This document shows, in pieces, positions 15,695 to 24,089 of a DNA stretch of 64,000 bases; the stretch's first letter is position 1; each line of letters starts with the position of its first letter. The position numbers and the translations under genes were made by a program. The DNA is from JBCBSZ01 sp039185015 (GTDB lineage: Bacteria > Actinomycetota > Acidimicrobiia > Acidimicrobiales > Poriferisodalaceae): positions 124,001 through 188,000 of the forward strand of contig JBCDAU010000003.1 in the NCBI GenBank assembly GCA_039185015.1, given 5' to 3'. The notes beneath the pieces were generated by a model that worked only from the letters and a program-made list of their open reading frames with translations, was not told where the DNA came from and did not search any database.

Positions 15695-17497
15695 TCAGCC
15701 CGTCCCGTCGGCCAGCACCGAGCTCCGCCCGGCCCGCCACTCGGCGGCGCGGGCCCGGTCGGCCCACAGCGCGGCGTACCGACCCGGCGCGTCGATCAAC
15801 TCGTCGTGGGTACCGCGCTGGACGATGCGAGCCGAACCGGTCGCGCCATCGGGGCGATCGAGCACCAGGATCTGATCGGCCGACCGGATCGTCGACAGCC
15901 GGTGCGCGACGACGATCAAGGTGCGTCCGGCGACGAGCGACGCCAGCCCCTGGCGGACCGCCCTCTCGTTGAGCGGGTCCATCGACGCGGTCGCCTCGTC
16001 GAGGAGCACGACGGGTGCGTCCTTGACGATCGCCCGAGCGATCGAGATCCGCTGACGCTCGCCACCCGAGAGCGTCAGACCGCCCTCGCCGATCGGTGTG
16101 TCGTAGCCGAGCGGCAGCGCGCTGACGAAGTCGTGGACGCTCGCCGCCTCGGCGGCGGCGACGAGCCGGTCGTCGGCGTCGTCACGACCGCACAGGATGT
16201 TCTCGCGGATCGTGCCCTGGAACAGGTAGACGTCCTGGAACACCACGGTCACCGCTGAGAACAGCCGCTCGGCGGTGAGGTCCCGCACGTCGCGATCCCC
16301 GATCGACACCGTCCCGTCGTCGGGGTCCCAGAAGCGGGCGATGAGGTTGAGGATCGTGGACTTGCCGACCCCCGAGGGGCCGACGATCGCCGTCGTCGTC
16401 CCGGGACGGGCATCGACGTCGATGCGGTCGAGGACGGGCGTGTCCGCCGAGTAGCCGAACGACACGCCGGACAGCCGCACGGACCCGTCCGCCGGGGCCG
16501 GCCCCGGTTCGGACGGTTCGGACTGCGGGTCGAGGTCCATGATCCGCCCGATCCGCTCGAGGGCGGCGTCGGCGAGACGCAGGCCCTCGACCTGCGTGGC
16601 GACCTGGATCAGCGGCCCGTAGACCCGCAGCACCAGGATGAAGAACACGAGCGCCGTGCCGGCGTCCACGGTCCCGCCGAACCAGGAGTACGTCGTCGCG
16701 GCGATCACCAACGGCACGCCGAGCTGCACCACCCCCATCGAGATCAGCGCGAGCGGCGTGAGCCGAGCGGCGAGCAGGACGCTGACCCGGCGGACGTCCT
16801 CGATCGCGCCTCGGAAGAGCGCGTTGCGCTCACCCGTGACCCCGTAGGCACGGGCGACGCTGATGCCCTGGACGTACTCGATGATCCGGCTGTTCGCCTC
16901 GGCGAGCTGGTCGCTGCGCAACAGGGCGAGCACCTTGAAACGGCCGTTCGTCCACCGGAACAGCGGGACGGCGACGGCGACGCTGGCGGCGGTGGCGAGC
17001 GCCAGCGCGAGGTCGGTGAACAGCAGCGCGACGAACACGGCGAGCGGGAGGCCGATCGCACCGACGAGGACCGGCAACGAGTTGTGGGCGAACCCGCTCA
17101 CCATCTCGAGGTCGCTGGTGACCACCGCGCTGACGTCTCCGGTCTTTCGTCCGTTGACGACGCCGAGCGGGAGACGTTGGAGGTGGGCGAGGATCCGGAT
17201 GCGGATCTCGCCGATGACCTCGAAGGTGGACACCCAGGCGAAGCGGTTCGCTCCGAACTGCGCGAGGTACTGGCCGACGAAACCTCCGACGACCACCGCG
17301 ATCGCCGTCCACGCCTCGCCGCTCGACAGCCCGTCGGTGCGCAGCTGATCGGCGACCCAGACGGCGGTGACGGTCTGCGCGGCTGCGAAGATCGCAGCGA
17401 CGAAGCGCAGCGTGATCGCCAGCACGAAGACACGCCTCCGGTCGCCGAAGAGGCGCCAGGTCGTCCGCACCGGTCCGGCGTAGAAGCCCTCGCTCAT
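15695..17497 (-). CDS. ABC protein with fused exporter-type TMD and NBD, IrtB/YbtQ-like
   Basis: 600 residues from ATG 17497, overlapping the stop of the preceding ABC gene (ATGA). Six-helix type IV TMD (about 20-310), then NBD with Walker A GPSGVGKS, Q-loop VVFQDVYLFQG, signature LSGGERQR, Walker B VVLLDEATASMDPLNE and H-loop VVAHRLSTI. The DEATASxDPxNE form is typical of YbtQ/IrtB-like halves, which work as exporter-fold heterodimers that import ferric siderophores. Its partner is the adjacent 17494-19338 protein. Confidence 0.85.
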   Translation of the reverse strand: MSEGFYAGPVRTTWRLFGDRRRVFVLAITLRFVAAIFAAAQTVTAVWVADQLRTDGLSSGEAWTAIAVVVGGFVGQYLAQFGANRFAWVSTFEVIGEIRIRILAHLQRLPLGVVNGRKTGDVSAVVTSDLEMVSGFAHNSLPVLVGAIGLPLAVFVALLFTDLALALATAASVAVAVPLFRWTNGRFKVLALLRSDQLAEANSRIIEYVQGISVARAYGVTGERNALFRGAIEDVRRVSVLLAARLTPLALISMGVVQLGVPLVIAATTYSWFGGTVDAGTALVFFILVLRVYGPLIQVATQVEGLRLADAALERIGRIMDLDPQSEPSEPGPAPADGSVRLSGVSFGYSADTPVLDRIDVDARPGTTTAIVGPSGVGKSTILNLIARFWDPDDGTVSIGDRDVRDLTAERLFSAVTVVFQDVYLFQGTIRENILCGRDDADDRLVAAAEAASVHDFVSALPLGYDTPIGEGGLTLSGGERQRISIARAIVKDAPVVLLDEATASMDPLNERAVRQGLASLVAGRTLIVVAHRLSTIRSADQILVLDRPDGATGSARIVQRGTHDELIDAPGRYAALWADRARAAEWRAGRSSVLADGTG

Positions 17498-19338
17498 CGC
17501 TCATCGCTCCTGACGGCGTCGCCCAGGGCGACGTCCTCGGCCTCTTCGAACGCGGCCCACATCTCCGCGTACCGACCGCCGGCGGCGACGAGATCGCCGT
17601 GGGCACCGCGCTCGACGATCCGACCGGGCTCGCCGGGCCGGGCGTCGAGGACGAGGATCTGGTCGGCGCCGACGATGGTCGACAACCGATGGGCGATCAT
17701 GATCACGGTCCGCCCCTCGATCAGGTCGCTGATCGCGTCCTGGATCGCGGCCTCGTTCTCCGGGTCGCTGAAGGCGGTCGCCTCGTCGAGGATGACGACC
17801 GGTGCCCCCTTGAGGAACGCCCGGGCGAGAGCGATCCGCTGCTGCTCCCCGCCGGACAGACGGACCCGCTCACCGAGCGGGGTGTCGTAGCCATCGGGCA
17901 GCGCCGTGATGAAGTCGTGCGCCCGTGCGGCGCGAGCGGCCGCCTCGACGTCGGCCCGAGTGGCGTCCGACTGCCCGAGCGCGATGTTGGAGGCCACCGT
18001 GTCGTCGAACAGGAAGGTCTCCTGGAAGACGAACGAGACCTGGCGCATCAGCTGGTCGAACGGGATCCGGCGGAGATCGTGGCCGTCCAGGCGTATCGCT
18101 CCCTCGTCGGGATCCCAGAAGCGGCAGAGGAGCTTGGCCATGGTGGTCTTGCCGGAGCCGGACGCCCCGACCAGGGCTGTGACGGTGCCGGGCTCCGCCT
18201 CGAACGACACGTCGCCGAGCACCTGTCGGGGCCGATCGTCGGGGCCGACGTGGGAGAACCCGACGCCGTCGACCTCGATGCGGCTCGACGCGATGTCGAC
18301 CGACCGCTCGGTGTCGGCCATCGCCTCCGCCTCGGCGAGCGACATGACCGCACCAGCTCCCAGGGTCAGGTGCGACACGTTGGAGAAGAACTCCATCAGC
18401 TTCACGATCGGCCCCGAGAAGCCGAGCCCGAACACGAAGAAGAACATCAGCGTCTCGGTGTCGATCGAGCCCGACCGCCAGAGCAGCACGCCGACCGGGA
18501 TGATGCCGAGGGCGTTGGTGACCACGAGCACGTAGAAGAGGCTGAAGGTCGGCAGGAACTCCCGACCCCAGTCGGCCTGGAAGCGGGCCGCACCCTCCAC
18601 AGCGGCACGGGTCTCGGCGAAGGTCGCTCCGGAGCGGTTGAACACGCGGATCACGGGCATGCCGCGGACGAACTCGACGACCGACCCGTTCATCCGTCCC
18701 ATGGCGGCCGAGTACGACGCCATCCGCGTCGAGCTCTTCCGCATGCCCCTGGCCATGATCACGAAGGCGACCACGACCGTCGCGACCGTCGCGAGACCGA
18801 GGCGCCAGTCGACGACGAAGATCCAGACGGTCGTGATCGACAGCACCGAACCGGCCGCCACCGTGTCCGGCAGCGCGTGAGCGAGGAAGAGCTCGAGCCG
18901 CTCGACCTCGTCGGCCATCGTGCGTTGGATCTCGCCGGATCGCCGCCTCGTGAGGAACCCGAGCGGCACCCGGCTGAGCCGATCGCCGACCCGCATCCTG
19001 AGGCTCGCGAGCGTCGAGTACGCCGAGACGTGCGAGACGTACAGCGAGATCGCGAGCAGCAGGTGGTCGACGACGACCAGCACCAGGGCGATGGCGGCCA
19101 GGCCGTACAGGTCGCCGGAGTCCGCCTCGCGAACGCCGACCGCGACCAGCGCCGCTCGGTACACCACGTAGAAGATCGCGAGGCGAGCGACGGTGCTCCC
19201 GATGGCGAGCAGGCCGGCGAGCGCGAATCCCCGGCGTTGCTCGCGAGCGAAGGGCAACAGCAGCTTGAACCCCTCCCCGACGCTCCGCCTGGTCGGCGCG
19301 CCGTCCTCGGTCGCCCCCTCGGCCTCGACCGCGGTCAT
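17494..19338 (-). CDS. ABC protein with fused TMD and NBD, IrtA/YbtP-like
   Basis: 614 residues from ATG 19338, which overlaps the stop of the binding-protein gene (ATGA). TMD about 30-330, NBD with Walker A GASGSGKT, Q-loop FVFQETFLFDD, signature LSGGEQQR and Walker B VVILDEATAFSDPENE. DEATAF-x-DPENE is characteristic of IrtA/YbtP-type halves of siderophore importers. Mycobacterial IrtA has an N-terminal siderophore-interacting reductase domain; none is present here. Predicted to pair with the 15695-17497 protein. Confidence 0.85.
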   Translation of the reverse strand: MTAVEAEGATEDGAPTRRSVGEGFKLLLPFAREQRRGFALAGLLAIGSTVARLAIFYVVYRAALVAVGVREADSGDLYGLAAIALVLVVVDHLLLAISLYVSHVSAYSTLASLRMRVGDRLSRVPLGFLTRRRSGEIQRTMADEVERLELFLAHALPDTVAAGSVLSITTVWIFVVDWRLGLATVATVVVAFVIMARGMRKSSTRMASYSAAMGRMNGSVVEFVRGMPVIRVFNRSGATFAETRAAVEGAARFQADWGREFLPTFSLFYVLVVTNALGIIPVGVLLWRSGSIDTETLMFFFVFGLGFSGPIVKLMEFFSNVSHLTLGAGAVMSLAEAEAMADTERSVDIASSRIEVDGVGFSHVGPDDRPRQVLGDVSFEAEPGTVTALVGASGSGKTTMAKLLCRFWDPDEGAIRLDGHDLRRIPFDQLMRQVSFVFQETFLFDDTVASNIALGQSDATRADVEAAARAARAHDFITALPDGYDTPLGERVRLSGGEQQRIALARAFLKGAPVVILDEATAFSDPENEAAIQDAISDLIEGRTVIMIAHRLSTIVGADQILVLDARPGEPGRIVERGAHGDLVAAGGRYAEMWAAFEEAEDVALGDAVRSDER

Positions 19339-20468
19339 CCGACCAACGCCAGGTAGTCGCTCCAGCGCTGCTGGGTGTCCTCGAGGGTGCCGACGCCGTC
19401 GGCGCCCTCGCCCAGGGCCAGCGCCTGGAGATCCTCGAGGATCCAGTAGATCGCGAACGGGTGGGTGCCGAACCACATGTCGCCGTCGACGATCACGTCG
19501 TTGCCGGACTGCACACCGGGCAGCGCCTGGTAGGTCGGCGCGTCGGTGATGGTCTGGGCGTTGTAGAAGACCCCGGACATCACGGCGACGACGTCGGCGT
19601 CGTGATCGCCGAGCACCTCGGTCGACAGGGCGATCACGCTCTCGATGCCCTCGACCGGCTCCCCCTCGGCCTGCGCGGTCGGGCGGCCGATCCCGACCTC
19701 GTCGATCACCGAGGACAGCACCGCGATCGGTGAGACGGCGAAGACGATGCCGAACGTGTCGCCGAGCACCGACAGCGTGAGGGGATTCTCCTCGACGACC
19801 GCCGCGACCTCGGCGATCTTGGTCTCGATGGCCGCGACCACGCGGTCGGACTCGGCCTGCCGATCGAAGAGCCGGCCGGTCTCGGAGATGACGTCGCGCC
19901 ACGGCTCGATGTACGGGACGATCACCGTCGGCGCGATCGCATCGAGCGGCTCCATGTTCGCGAGGAACGCCCCCTCGGCGTTGCCGACCAGGACGTCGGG
20001 CGACGATGCGGCGATGGCCTCGAAGTTGATCGTGAAGGCGTCAGCCTGCTCGGAGATCGTGACGCCTCGATCGACGAGGATCTCCTGGCTGACGAGCGAC
20101 GAGTAGGAGGCGATCGTCTCGAGCGGCTCGATCCCGAGCGCGAGCAGGCTCATGGCGGCGTACTCGTCGAGGGCGATGATCCGCTGGGGGTCGACGGGGA
20201 TCTCGATCTCGCCGAGGAACGAGTCGACCACCCGGGTCTCCGCCTCGGCGGCCGCCGTCGTCGCCGGCGCCTCCGTCGACGACGGGGCCTCGGTCGTCGG
20301 CGGGGTCGTCTCGGCAGCCGAGGTCGACGGAGCCGTCTCGCTCGACGACGCGTCGGCATCGGCGCCCTCGTCGTCGGCGTCACCGCAGGCGGCGGCGACC
20401 ATGGCCAGAGCGAGCAGCACGGCCGCCAGCGAGCGGCGAAGGGCGGCCATGCGGCGTTCTTGGGACAT
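19335..20468 (-). CDS. Iron-siderophore-type ABC substrate-binding lipoprotein
   Basis: 377 residues from ATG 20468, preceded by GGAGGA. Signal peptide with lipobox MVAAACGDA, then an acidic Ser/Thr/Ala/Pro linker to about residue 80. The FepB/FecB fold begins at RVVDSFLGEIEIPVDPQRII, the usual start of ferric-siderophore binding domains, with ALDEYAAMSLLALGIEPL and PDVLVGNAEGAF. First gene of a three-gene operon with two exporter-fold ABC proteins, an unusual partnership because IrtAB/YbtPQ systems are described without a dedicated binding protein. Confidence 0.85.
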   Translation of the reverse strand: MSQERRMAALRRSLAAVLLALAMVAAACGDADDEGADADASSSETAPSTSAAETTPPTTEAPSSTEAPATTAAAEAETRVVDSFLGEIEIPVDPQRIIALDEYAAMSLLALGIEPLETIASYSSLVSQEILVDRGVTISEQADAFTINFEAIAASSPDVLVGNAEGAFLANMEPLDAIAPTVIVPYIEPWRDVISETGRLFDRQAESDRVVAAIETKIAEVAAVVEENPLTLSVLGDTFGIVFAVSPIAVLSSVIDEVGIGRPTAQAEGEPVEGIESVIALSTEVLGDHDADVVAVMSGVFYNAQTITDAPTYQALPGVQSGNDVIVDGDMWFGTHPFAIYWILEDLQALALGEGADGVGTLEDTQQRWSDYLALVG

Positions 20469-20502
20469 CGTGTCCTCCGTGGGGGTCTGTCCAGGTTTAC
20501 AA

Positions 20503-20525
20503 TAACGGTGTACGCAAAAACGTTA
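20503..20525. promoter_or_regulatory. TAACG-N13-CGTTA inverted repeat, operator candidate
   Basis: Perfect 5-bp inverted repeat in the A/T-rich part of the 92-bp gap between the divergent siderophore-transport operon (start 20468) and the tetR gene at 20561. Total length 23 bp, as for the palindrome at 1015-1037. Likely binding site for the adjacent TetR. Confidence 0.45.
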
Positions 20526-20560
20526 GGCATGCTGATCAACCACTCGCAAGGACCTTGGTC

Positions 20561-21229
20561 ATGACGGTCCCCGACCCCGTGTTCCCCCGACGCGGCCGAC
20601 CTCCGCGGTTCAGCCGCGATCGCATCGTCGAGACCGCGCTCGAGCTCCTCCCCGAGCTCGGGCTGGACGGGCTGAGCATGCGACGCCTCGCCGAGGCGCT
20701 CGGCACGACGCCGGCCACCCTCTACCGGCACGTCGACGGGCAGGACGACCTCGTCGCCGCGGTCGCCGACGCCGTGATCTCCACGATCGAGGTGCTGCCA
20801 CCACCGGCGGACGACGAGATCGCCGAGTGGCTCACCGCGGCGGTTCGCTCGTACCGAACGATCTTGCTGCAGCACCCGGGCGTCGCCGAGCACCTGCTGC
20901 TCCACGGCCCGACCGGTCCCCACGGACTCGAGGGCATGGCCCGCATCTGCGAGGTGCTCGCCCGGACGGGCCGGTCGCCCGAGGAGGTCGCGTGGGCGTA
21001 TGACTGGCTGATGACGACGGCGACGACCTACACGATGAAGGAGGCCCGCCTGGACCTCACCGGCGGTGCCGAGCTGGTCGCCAAGTCCCTCAACGATCGC
21101 GCCGGCCGACACGACGACACCCACCTGCTCAGCGTGCTCGCGGCGTTCACCGGCGACATGGAGGCGGCCTTCGAGCGCAACACCCAGGAGGTGATCCGGG
21201 CGATCGTCGACGGGCAGCGTGGGAGCTGA
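20561..21229 (+). CDS. TetR family transcriptional regulator
   Basis: 222 residues from ATG 20561, chosen because AAGGA at 20548-20552 is well spaced. HTH SMRRLAEALGTTPATLYRHV at about residues 42-61, preceded by a basic arm RRGRPPRFSRD. The C-terminal TetR_C-type domain includes LLQHPGVAEHLLLHGPTGP. Divergent from the binding-protein/ABC operon, which it probably represses in response to an unknown ligand. Confidence 0.85.
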   Translation: MTVPDPVFPRRGRPPRFSRDRIVETALELLPELGLDGLSMRRLAEALGTTPATLYRHVDGQDDLVAAVADAVISTIEVLPPPADDEIAEWLTAAVRSYRTILLQHPGVAEHLLLHGPTGPHGLEGMARICEVLARTGRSPEEVAWAYDWLMTTATTYTMKEARLDLTGGAELVAKSLNDRAGRHDDTHLLSVLAAFTGDMEAAFERNTQEVIRAIVDGQRGS

Positions 21230-21238
21230 GCTGCGACC

Positions 21239-21778
21239 TCAGGTCGGCTCGACGACGCCACCCACGCAGAGCTCGACGAGGTCGGCGGCGAAGTCCTTGC
21301 GGTCGTCGATCGTCAACGAACCGGCACCGACCAGGCGCCAGAACCCGACGTAGGCTGCGTCGACGACCCGGGCCCGTCGCCCCGCCTCGGCGGCGGAGAG
21401 GCCCTGCTGCTCGAGCAGCTGCGTCAGCCGTCCGAGGCGGGCAGCGCTCACTTCGAACATCGCGGGCCGCACCGCGACGTCGTCGACCGCGGCGCACAGC
21501 GAACCGAAGACCCGGCCGAGACGAGCATCGTCGAACCAGACGTCGAGGAGCTCGACGCTGGTCTCCGCGGTCTCGAGCCGTGCGAGCTGAGCCGCCCGCC
21601 ACTCGTCGATCGCGGCGCTGATCAGCGCCGGGCGATCGGCGAAGTGACTGTAGAAGCTGCCCTTGGTGACTCCCAGGTCGGCGGCGAGCGGCTCGACGGC
21701 GACCCCGGGCAACCCGGCGTCAGCGAGCGCGTCGAGCGCGACGGAGATCCAGTCGTTCCGCGTCAGCCGCTTCGCCAT
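21239..21778 (-). CDS. TetR family transcriptional regulator
   Basis: 179 residues. HTH EPLAADLGVTKGSFYSHF (about residues 29-46), then a helical ligand domain. It is divergent from the small membrane-protein gene at 21886; the 107-bp gap holds a large palindrome (21814-21857). Convergent with the TetR at 20561, with only 9 bp between them. Confidence 0.85.
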   Translation of the reverse strand: MAKRLTRNDWISVALDALADAGLPGVAVEPLAADLGVTKGSFYSHFADRPALISAAIDEWRAAQLARLETAETSVELLDVWFDDARLGRVFGSLCAAVDDVAVRPAMFEVSAARLGRLTQLLEQQGLSAAEAGRRARVVDAAYVGFWRLVGAGSLTIDDRKDFAADLVELCVGGVVEPT

Positions 21779-21813
21779 GCTCGCTCCCCACGAGATCGTC
21801 CCCTCGGAGATGG

Positions 21814-21857
21814 TACGCCACCGTATGCATACGCTACCGTATGCATACGGTGGCGTA
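21814..21857. promoter_or_regulatory. 44-bp operator: 19-bp perfect inverted repeat with two nested CGTATGCATACG palindromes
   Basis: TACGCCACCGTATGCATAC (21814-21832) is followed after 6 bp by its exact reverse complement (21839-21857). Inside it the 12-bp palindrome CGTATGCATACG occurs twice, at 21822-21833 and 21838-21849, one and a half helical turns apart (16 bp). Two TetR dimers could bind. It sits 36 bp upstream of the TetR gene start and 28 bp upstream of the ATG at 21886. Confidence 0.65.
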
Positions 21858-21885
21858 TGGAGCTGCCGCGACGATCGGAGAGGTC

Positions 21886-22305
21886 ATGACCACCACGCCC
21901 ACGGTGACCGCCGACGACGGCTTCGTCCGCCTCGACGGATCGGACGAGCTCGAGCGCTTCGAGATCGCCCACGGCAACCGCGCGCTGGTCGCCGGCCCCG
22001 GCCGAGCGGACTCGCTCGAGAGCGCGCTCGCGCGCACCATCGGCCGATCGGTCGCGTACGGCGCGGTCGGCGGGGTGATGGTGGCCGTCGTCCTCGGTGC
22101 GCTGTTCGCGTTCGTGCTCTCCGACGCTGCCGGCTCGGCTGCGGTGCCGACCGGGATGGCGATCGCCGCGAAGGCTGCGTTCTTCGGCGGGATCCCCGGT
22201 GGTGCGCTCATGGGAGCGATCACGGCGGTCGCCCGATGGGAGCACCTGTTCTTCGCCACCACGCCGAGCCGACCCGAGCACGGTTGGATCGCCGCCGTCC
22301 GCTGA
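21886..22305 (+). CDS. Small membrane protein, unknown function
   Basis: 139 residues from ATG 21886 after GGAGAGG. No family recognised. Two membrane segments are visible: SVAYGAVGGVMVAVVLGALF, then AAFFGGIPGGALMGAITAV, with an Asp/Glu-rich N-terminal 50 residues probably cytoplasmic. Very likely the regulated partner of the divergent TetR, whose operator precedes it. Confidence 0.65.
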   Translation: MTTTPTVTADDGFVRLDGSDELERFEIAHGNRALVAGPGRADSLESALARTIGRSVAYGAVGGVMVAVVLGALFAFVLSDAAGSAAVPTGMAIAAKAAFFGGIPGGALMGAITAVARWEHLFFATTPSRPEHGWIAAVR

Positions 22306-22313
22306 GCAGCAGG

Positions 22314-23030
22314 TCAGCCGGCGGCGGCGAGCTCGGCCTCGATGTCGCTCACCAGGTCCTCGACGACCTGCCTCGGCATGGGCATCTGCTCCAGGGTGAG
22401 CAGGCGCTCGTAGCGGGCCAGCGCGTCCTCGAGCTCGCCGTTGGCCCGGTGGACGAAGCCGCGGAACAGCAGCGCCTCCGGGTGATCGGGATCGAGCGCG
22501 AGTGCCCGATCGAGAGCGGCCACGCCGTTCTCGATGAGCTCCGGTTCCGGGAGGCCGACCAGGATCTGGCCCCGCAGGGCGAGCGCATCGACATCGTCGG
22601 GGTCGCGCTCGAGGACCTCGTCGATCAGCTCCAGCGCGGCGAGGACCTCGCCCGCCGACAGCTCGGCCTGCGCCTGCGACAACAGCGCGGTCGAGCTGCG
22701 CTCGATCTGCTCGCCGGTGATCGTCTGGCCGTCGACCCGCTCGCCAGCGGTGCGGGCGACGAACACGCCGGCGAGGATCCCGACGACGACCACCCCGGCG
22801 GCGCTGACCCAGCGGAGCCGGCGGACGCGGCCGACCTTGCGCCCGTCGCGCACCTTCTGACCGTCGAGTCGGCGAAGAACGCCCGCCGCCTGCATCGTGG
22901 CGGCGTCGTGGAGGGCGTGGAAGTCCTCGTCAGCGAGCTCACCGGCATCGTGCTCGACCTCGAGCTCGTCGAGGCGGCGGAGCAGGGCGTCACGTTGGTC
23001 CTCGAGCACCTCGCGGCGCGTCCTGGGCAC
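22314..23030 (-). CDS. ccmI: CcmI/CycH-like TPR protein of cytochrome c maturation
   Basis: 238 residues from GTG 23030, one base after the ccmH stop. N-terminal coiled-coil-like segment LLRRLDELEVEHDAGELADEDF, a membrane helix VSAAGVVVVGILAGVFV (about 76-92), then outward TPR repeats (LALRGQILVGLPEPELIENG, ALDPDHPEALLFRGFVHRANG). CcmI/CycH delivers apocytochrome c to the haem lyase. Last gene of the ccm operon. Confidence 0.75.
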   Translation of the reverse strand: MPRTRREVLEDQRDALLRRLDELEVEHDAGELADEDFHALHDAATMQAAGVLRRLDGQKVRDGRKVGRVRRLRWVSAAGVVVVGILAGVFVARTAGERVDGQTITGEQIERSSTALLSQAQAELSAGEVLAALELIDEVLERDPDDVDALALRGQILVGLPEPELIENGVAALDRALALDPDHPEALLFRGFVHRANGELEDALARYERLLTLEQMPMPRQVVEDLVSDIEAELAAAG

Positions 23031-23031
23031 C

Positions 23032-23505
23032 TCAGCTCACCCGCGCGAGCGCCCGGGCCTCGGCGACGAGACGGCGATCCTCCTCGGACGGCCCCTCGAC
23101 GGTGGCCGTCTCCCGCCACCGGGCGAAGACGATGCCGAGGCCGGCGGTACCGAGCGCCAGCCCGGCGATCGGGAGGATCCAGACGAGGCTGGTCACACCG
23201 CTCGCCGACGGCGTCAGGAGCACGAACTCACCATAGGTCTCCGACAGCAGCCCACGGATCTGGGCATCGGTCCAGCCGTCGGCGATGCGGCGATCGATCT
23301 CCTCACGGATGATCGTCGCGACCGGTGCGTTGGACTCGAGCACGTTCTGCCCGTTGCAGACCGGGCACTGCACGGTCTCCTTGATCTCGCGGGAACGATC
23401 GGCGTCGGACTGCAGTCCGTCGCGGAGCGCGCCGACGACCAGCGTGCCCACGACGACGACGACGAGCGCCGCCCACGAGACCCACTGGCGGGAGGCGGTG
23501 GTCAC
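23032..23505 (-). CDS. ccmH: CcmH, thiol oxidoreductase subunit for apocytochrome c
   Basis: 157 residues from GTG 23505, which overlaps the ccmG stop (GTGA). Single N-terminal helix, then the diagnostic ETVQCPVCNGQNVLESNAPV with the CPVC redox motif, DGWTDAQIRGLLSETYGEFV, and a C-terminal membrane helix SLVWILPIAGLALGTAGLG. CcmH reduces the CXXCH site of apocytochrome c on the outer face of the membrane. Confidence 0.9.
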   Translation of the reverse strand: MTTASRQWVSWAALVVVVVGTLVVGALRDGLQSDADRSREIKETVQCPVCNGQNVLESNAPVATIIREEIDRRIADGWTDAQIRGLLSETYGEFVLLTPSASGVTSLVWILPIAGLALGTAGLGIVFARWRETATVEGPSEEDRRLVAEARALARVS

Positions 23506-24089
23506 CCACCGCTCCCCTGGACGGACTCGGCCTGGTCGATCAGCGAGTCGAGCCCGTCGGCGGTCACGCCACCGGTACCGGCCCACACGACGAAGCCATT
23601 GGGCGACACCAGGAACGACTCGGGCACGGAGAGCACGCCGTAGTCCACCGCGATCCGGCCGTCGGTGTCGGTCACGACCGGCCAGTCCCCGCCTTCCTCG
23701 GCGAAGAACTCGGCGATCACGTCGGTCGGCTCGTCGAACGCGACGCTGACGACCGTCGCGTCGCCGACCTCGCGATGACGTTCGGCGAACTCGATCAGTT
23801 CCGGGTGCTCCTCGACGCACGGCGGGCACCACGTCGCGAAGAAGTTCACGACGACCCACTGCCCGAGCTGGTCGTCGAGGTCGAACGGCTCACCGTCGAG
23901 CGTGAACGACCGGATGAGCGGGGCGGCCTCGCCGGTCCGCGGGTTCGCGACCTCACCGCGATCGGCGACGATCAGCACCACGAACAACGCGATGAGCACG
24001 GCGGTCACGCCGAGGGTGATCCACAGGACCGTGCGGCGGGGTGCCTCGTCGAGCTCGTCGAGGTCGTCGACGACGTCAGCCGCCGACAC
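23502..24089 (-). CDS. ccmG: CcmG/DsbE, membrane-tethered TlpA-like thioredoxin
   Basis: 195 residues. One N-terminal membrane helix (VLWITLGVTAVLIALFVVLI), then a TlpA/ResA thioredoxin fold with active site NFFATWCPPCVEEHPEL and cis-Pro segment VLSVPESFLVSP. Role: passes reducing equivalents to CcmH/apocytochrome. Overlaps ccmF by 14 bp at its 5' end and ccmH by 4 bp at its 3' end. Confidence 0.9.
   Translation of the reverse strand: MSAADVVDDLDELDEAPRRTVLWITLGVTAVLIALFVVLIVADRGEVANPRTGEAAPLIRSFTLDGEPFDLDDQLGQWVVVNFFATWCPPCVEEHPELIEFAERHREVGDATVVSVAFDEPTDVIAEFFAEEGGDWPVVTDTDGRIAVDYGVLSVPESFLVSPNGFVVWAGTGGVTADGLDSLIDQAESVQGSGG

Noticed and set aside
17599..19356. A 585-codon open frame opposite the IrtA-like gene.
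   Set aside because: High-GC antisense artefact: Arg/Asp/Gly-rich translation without domains, and the minus-strand ABC protein is certain.
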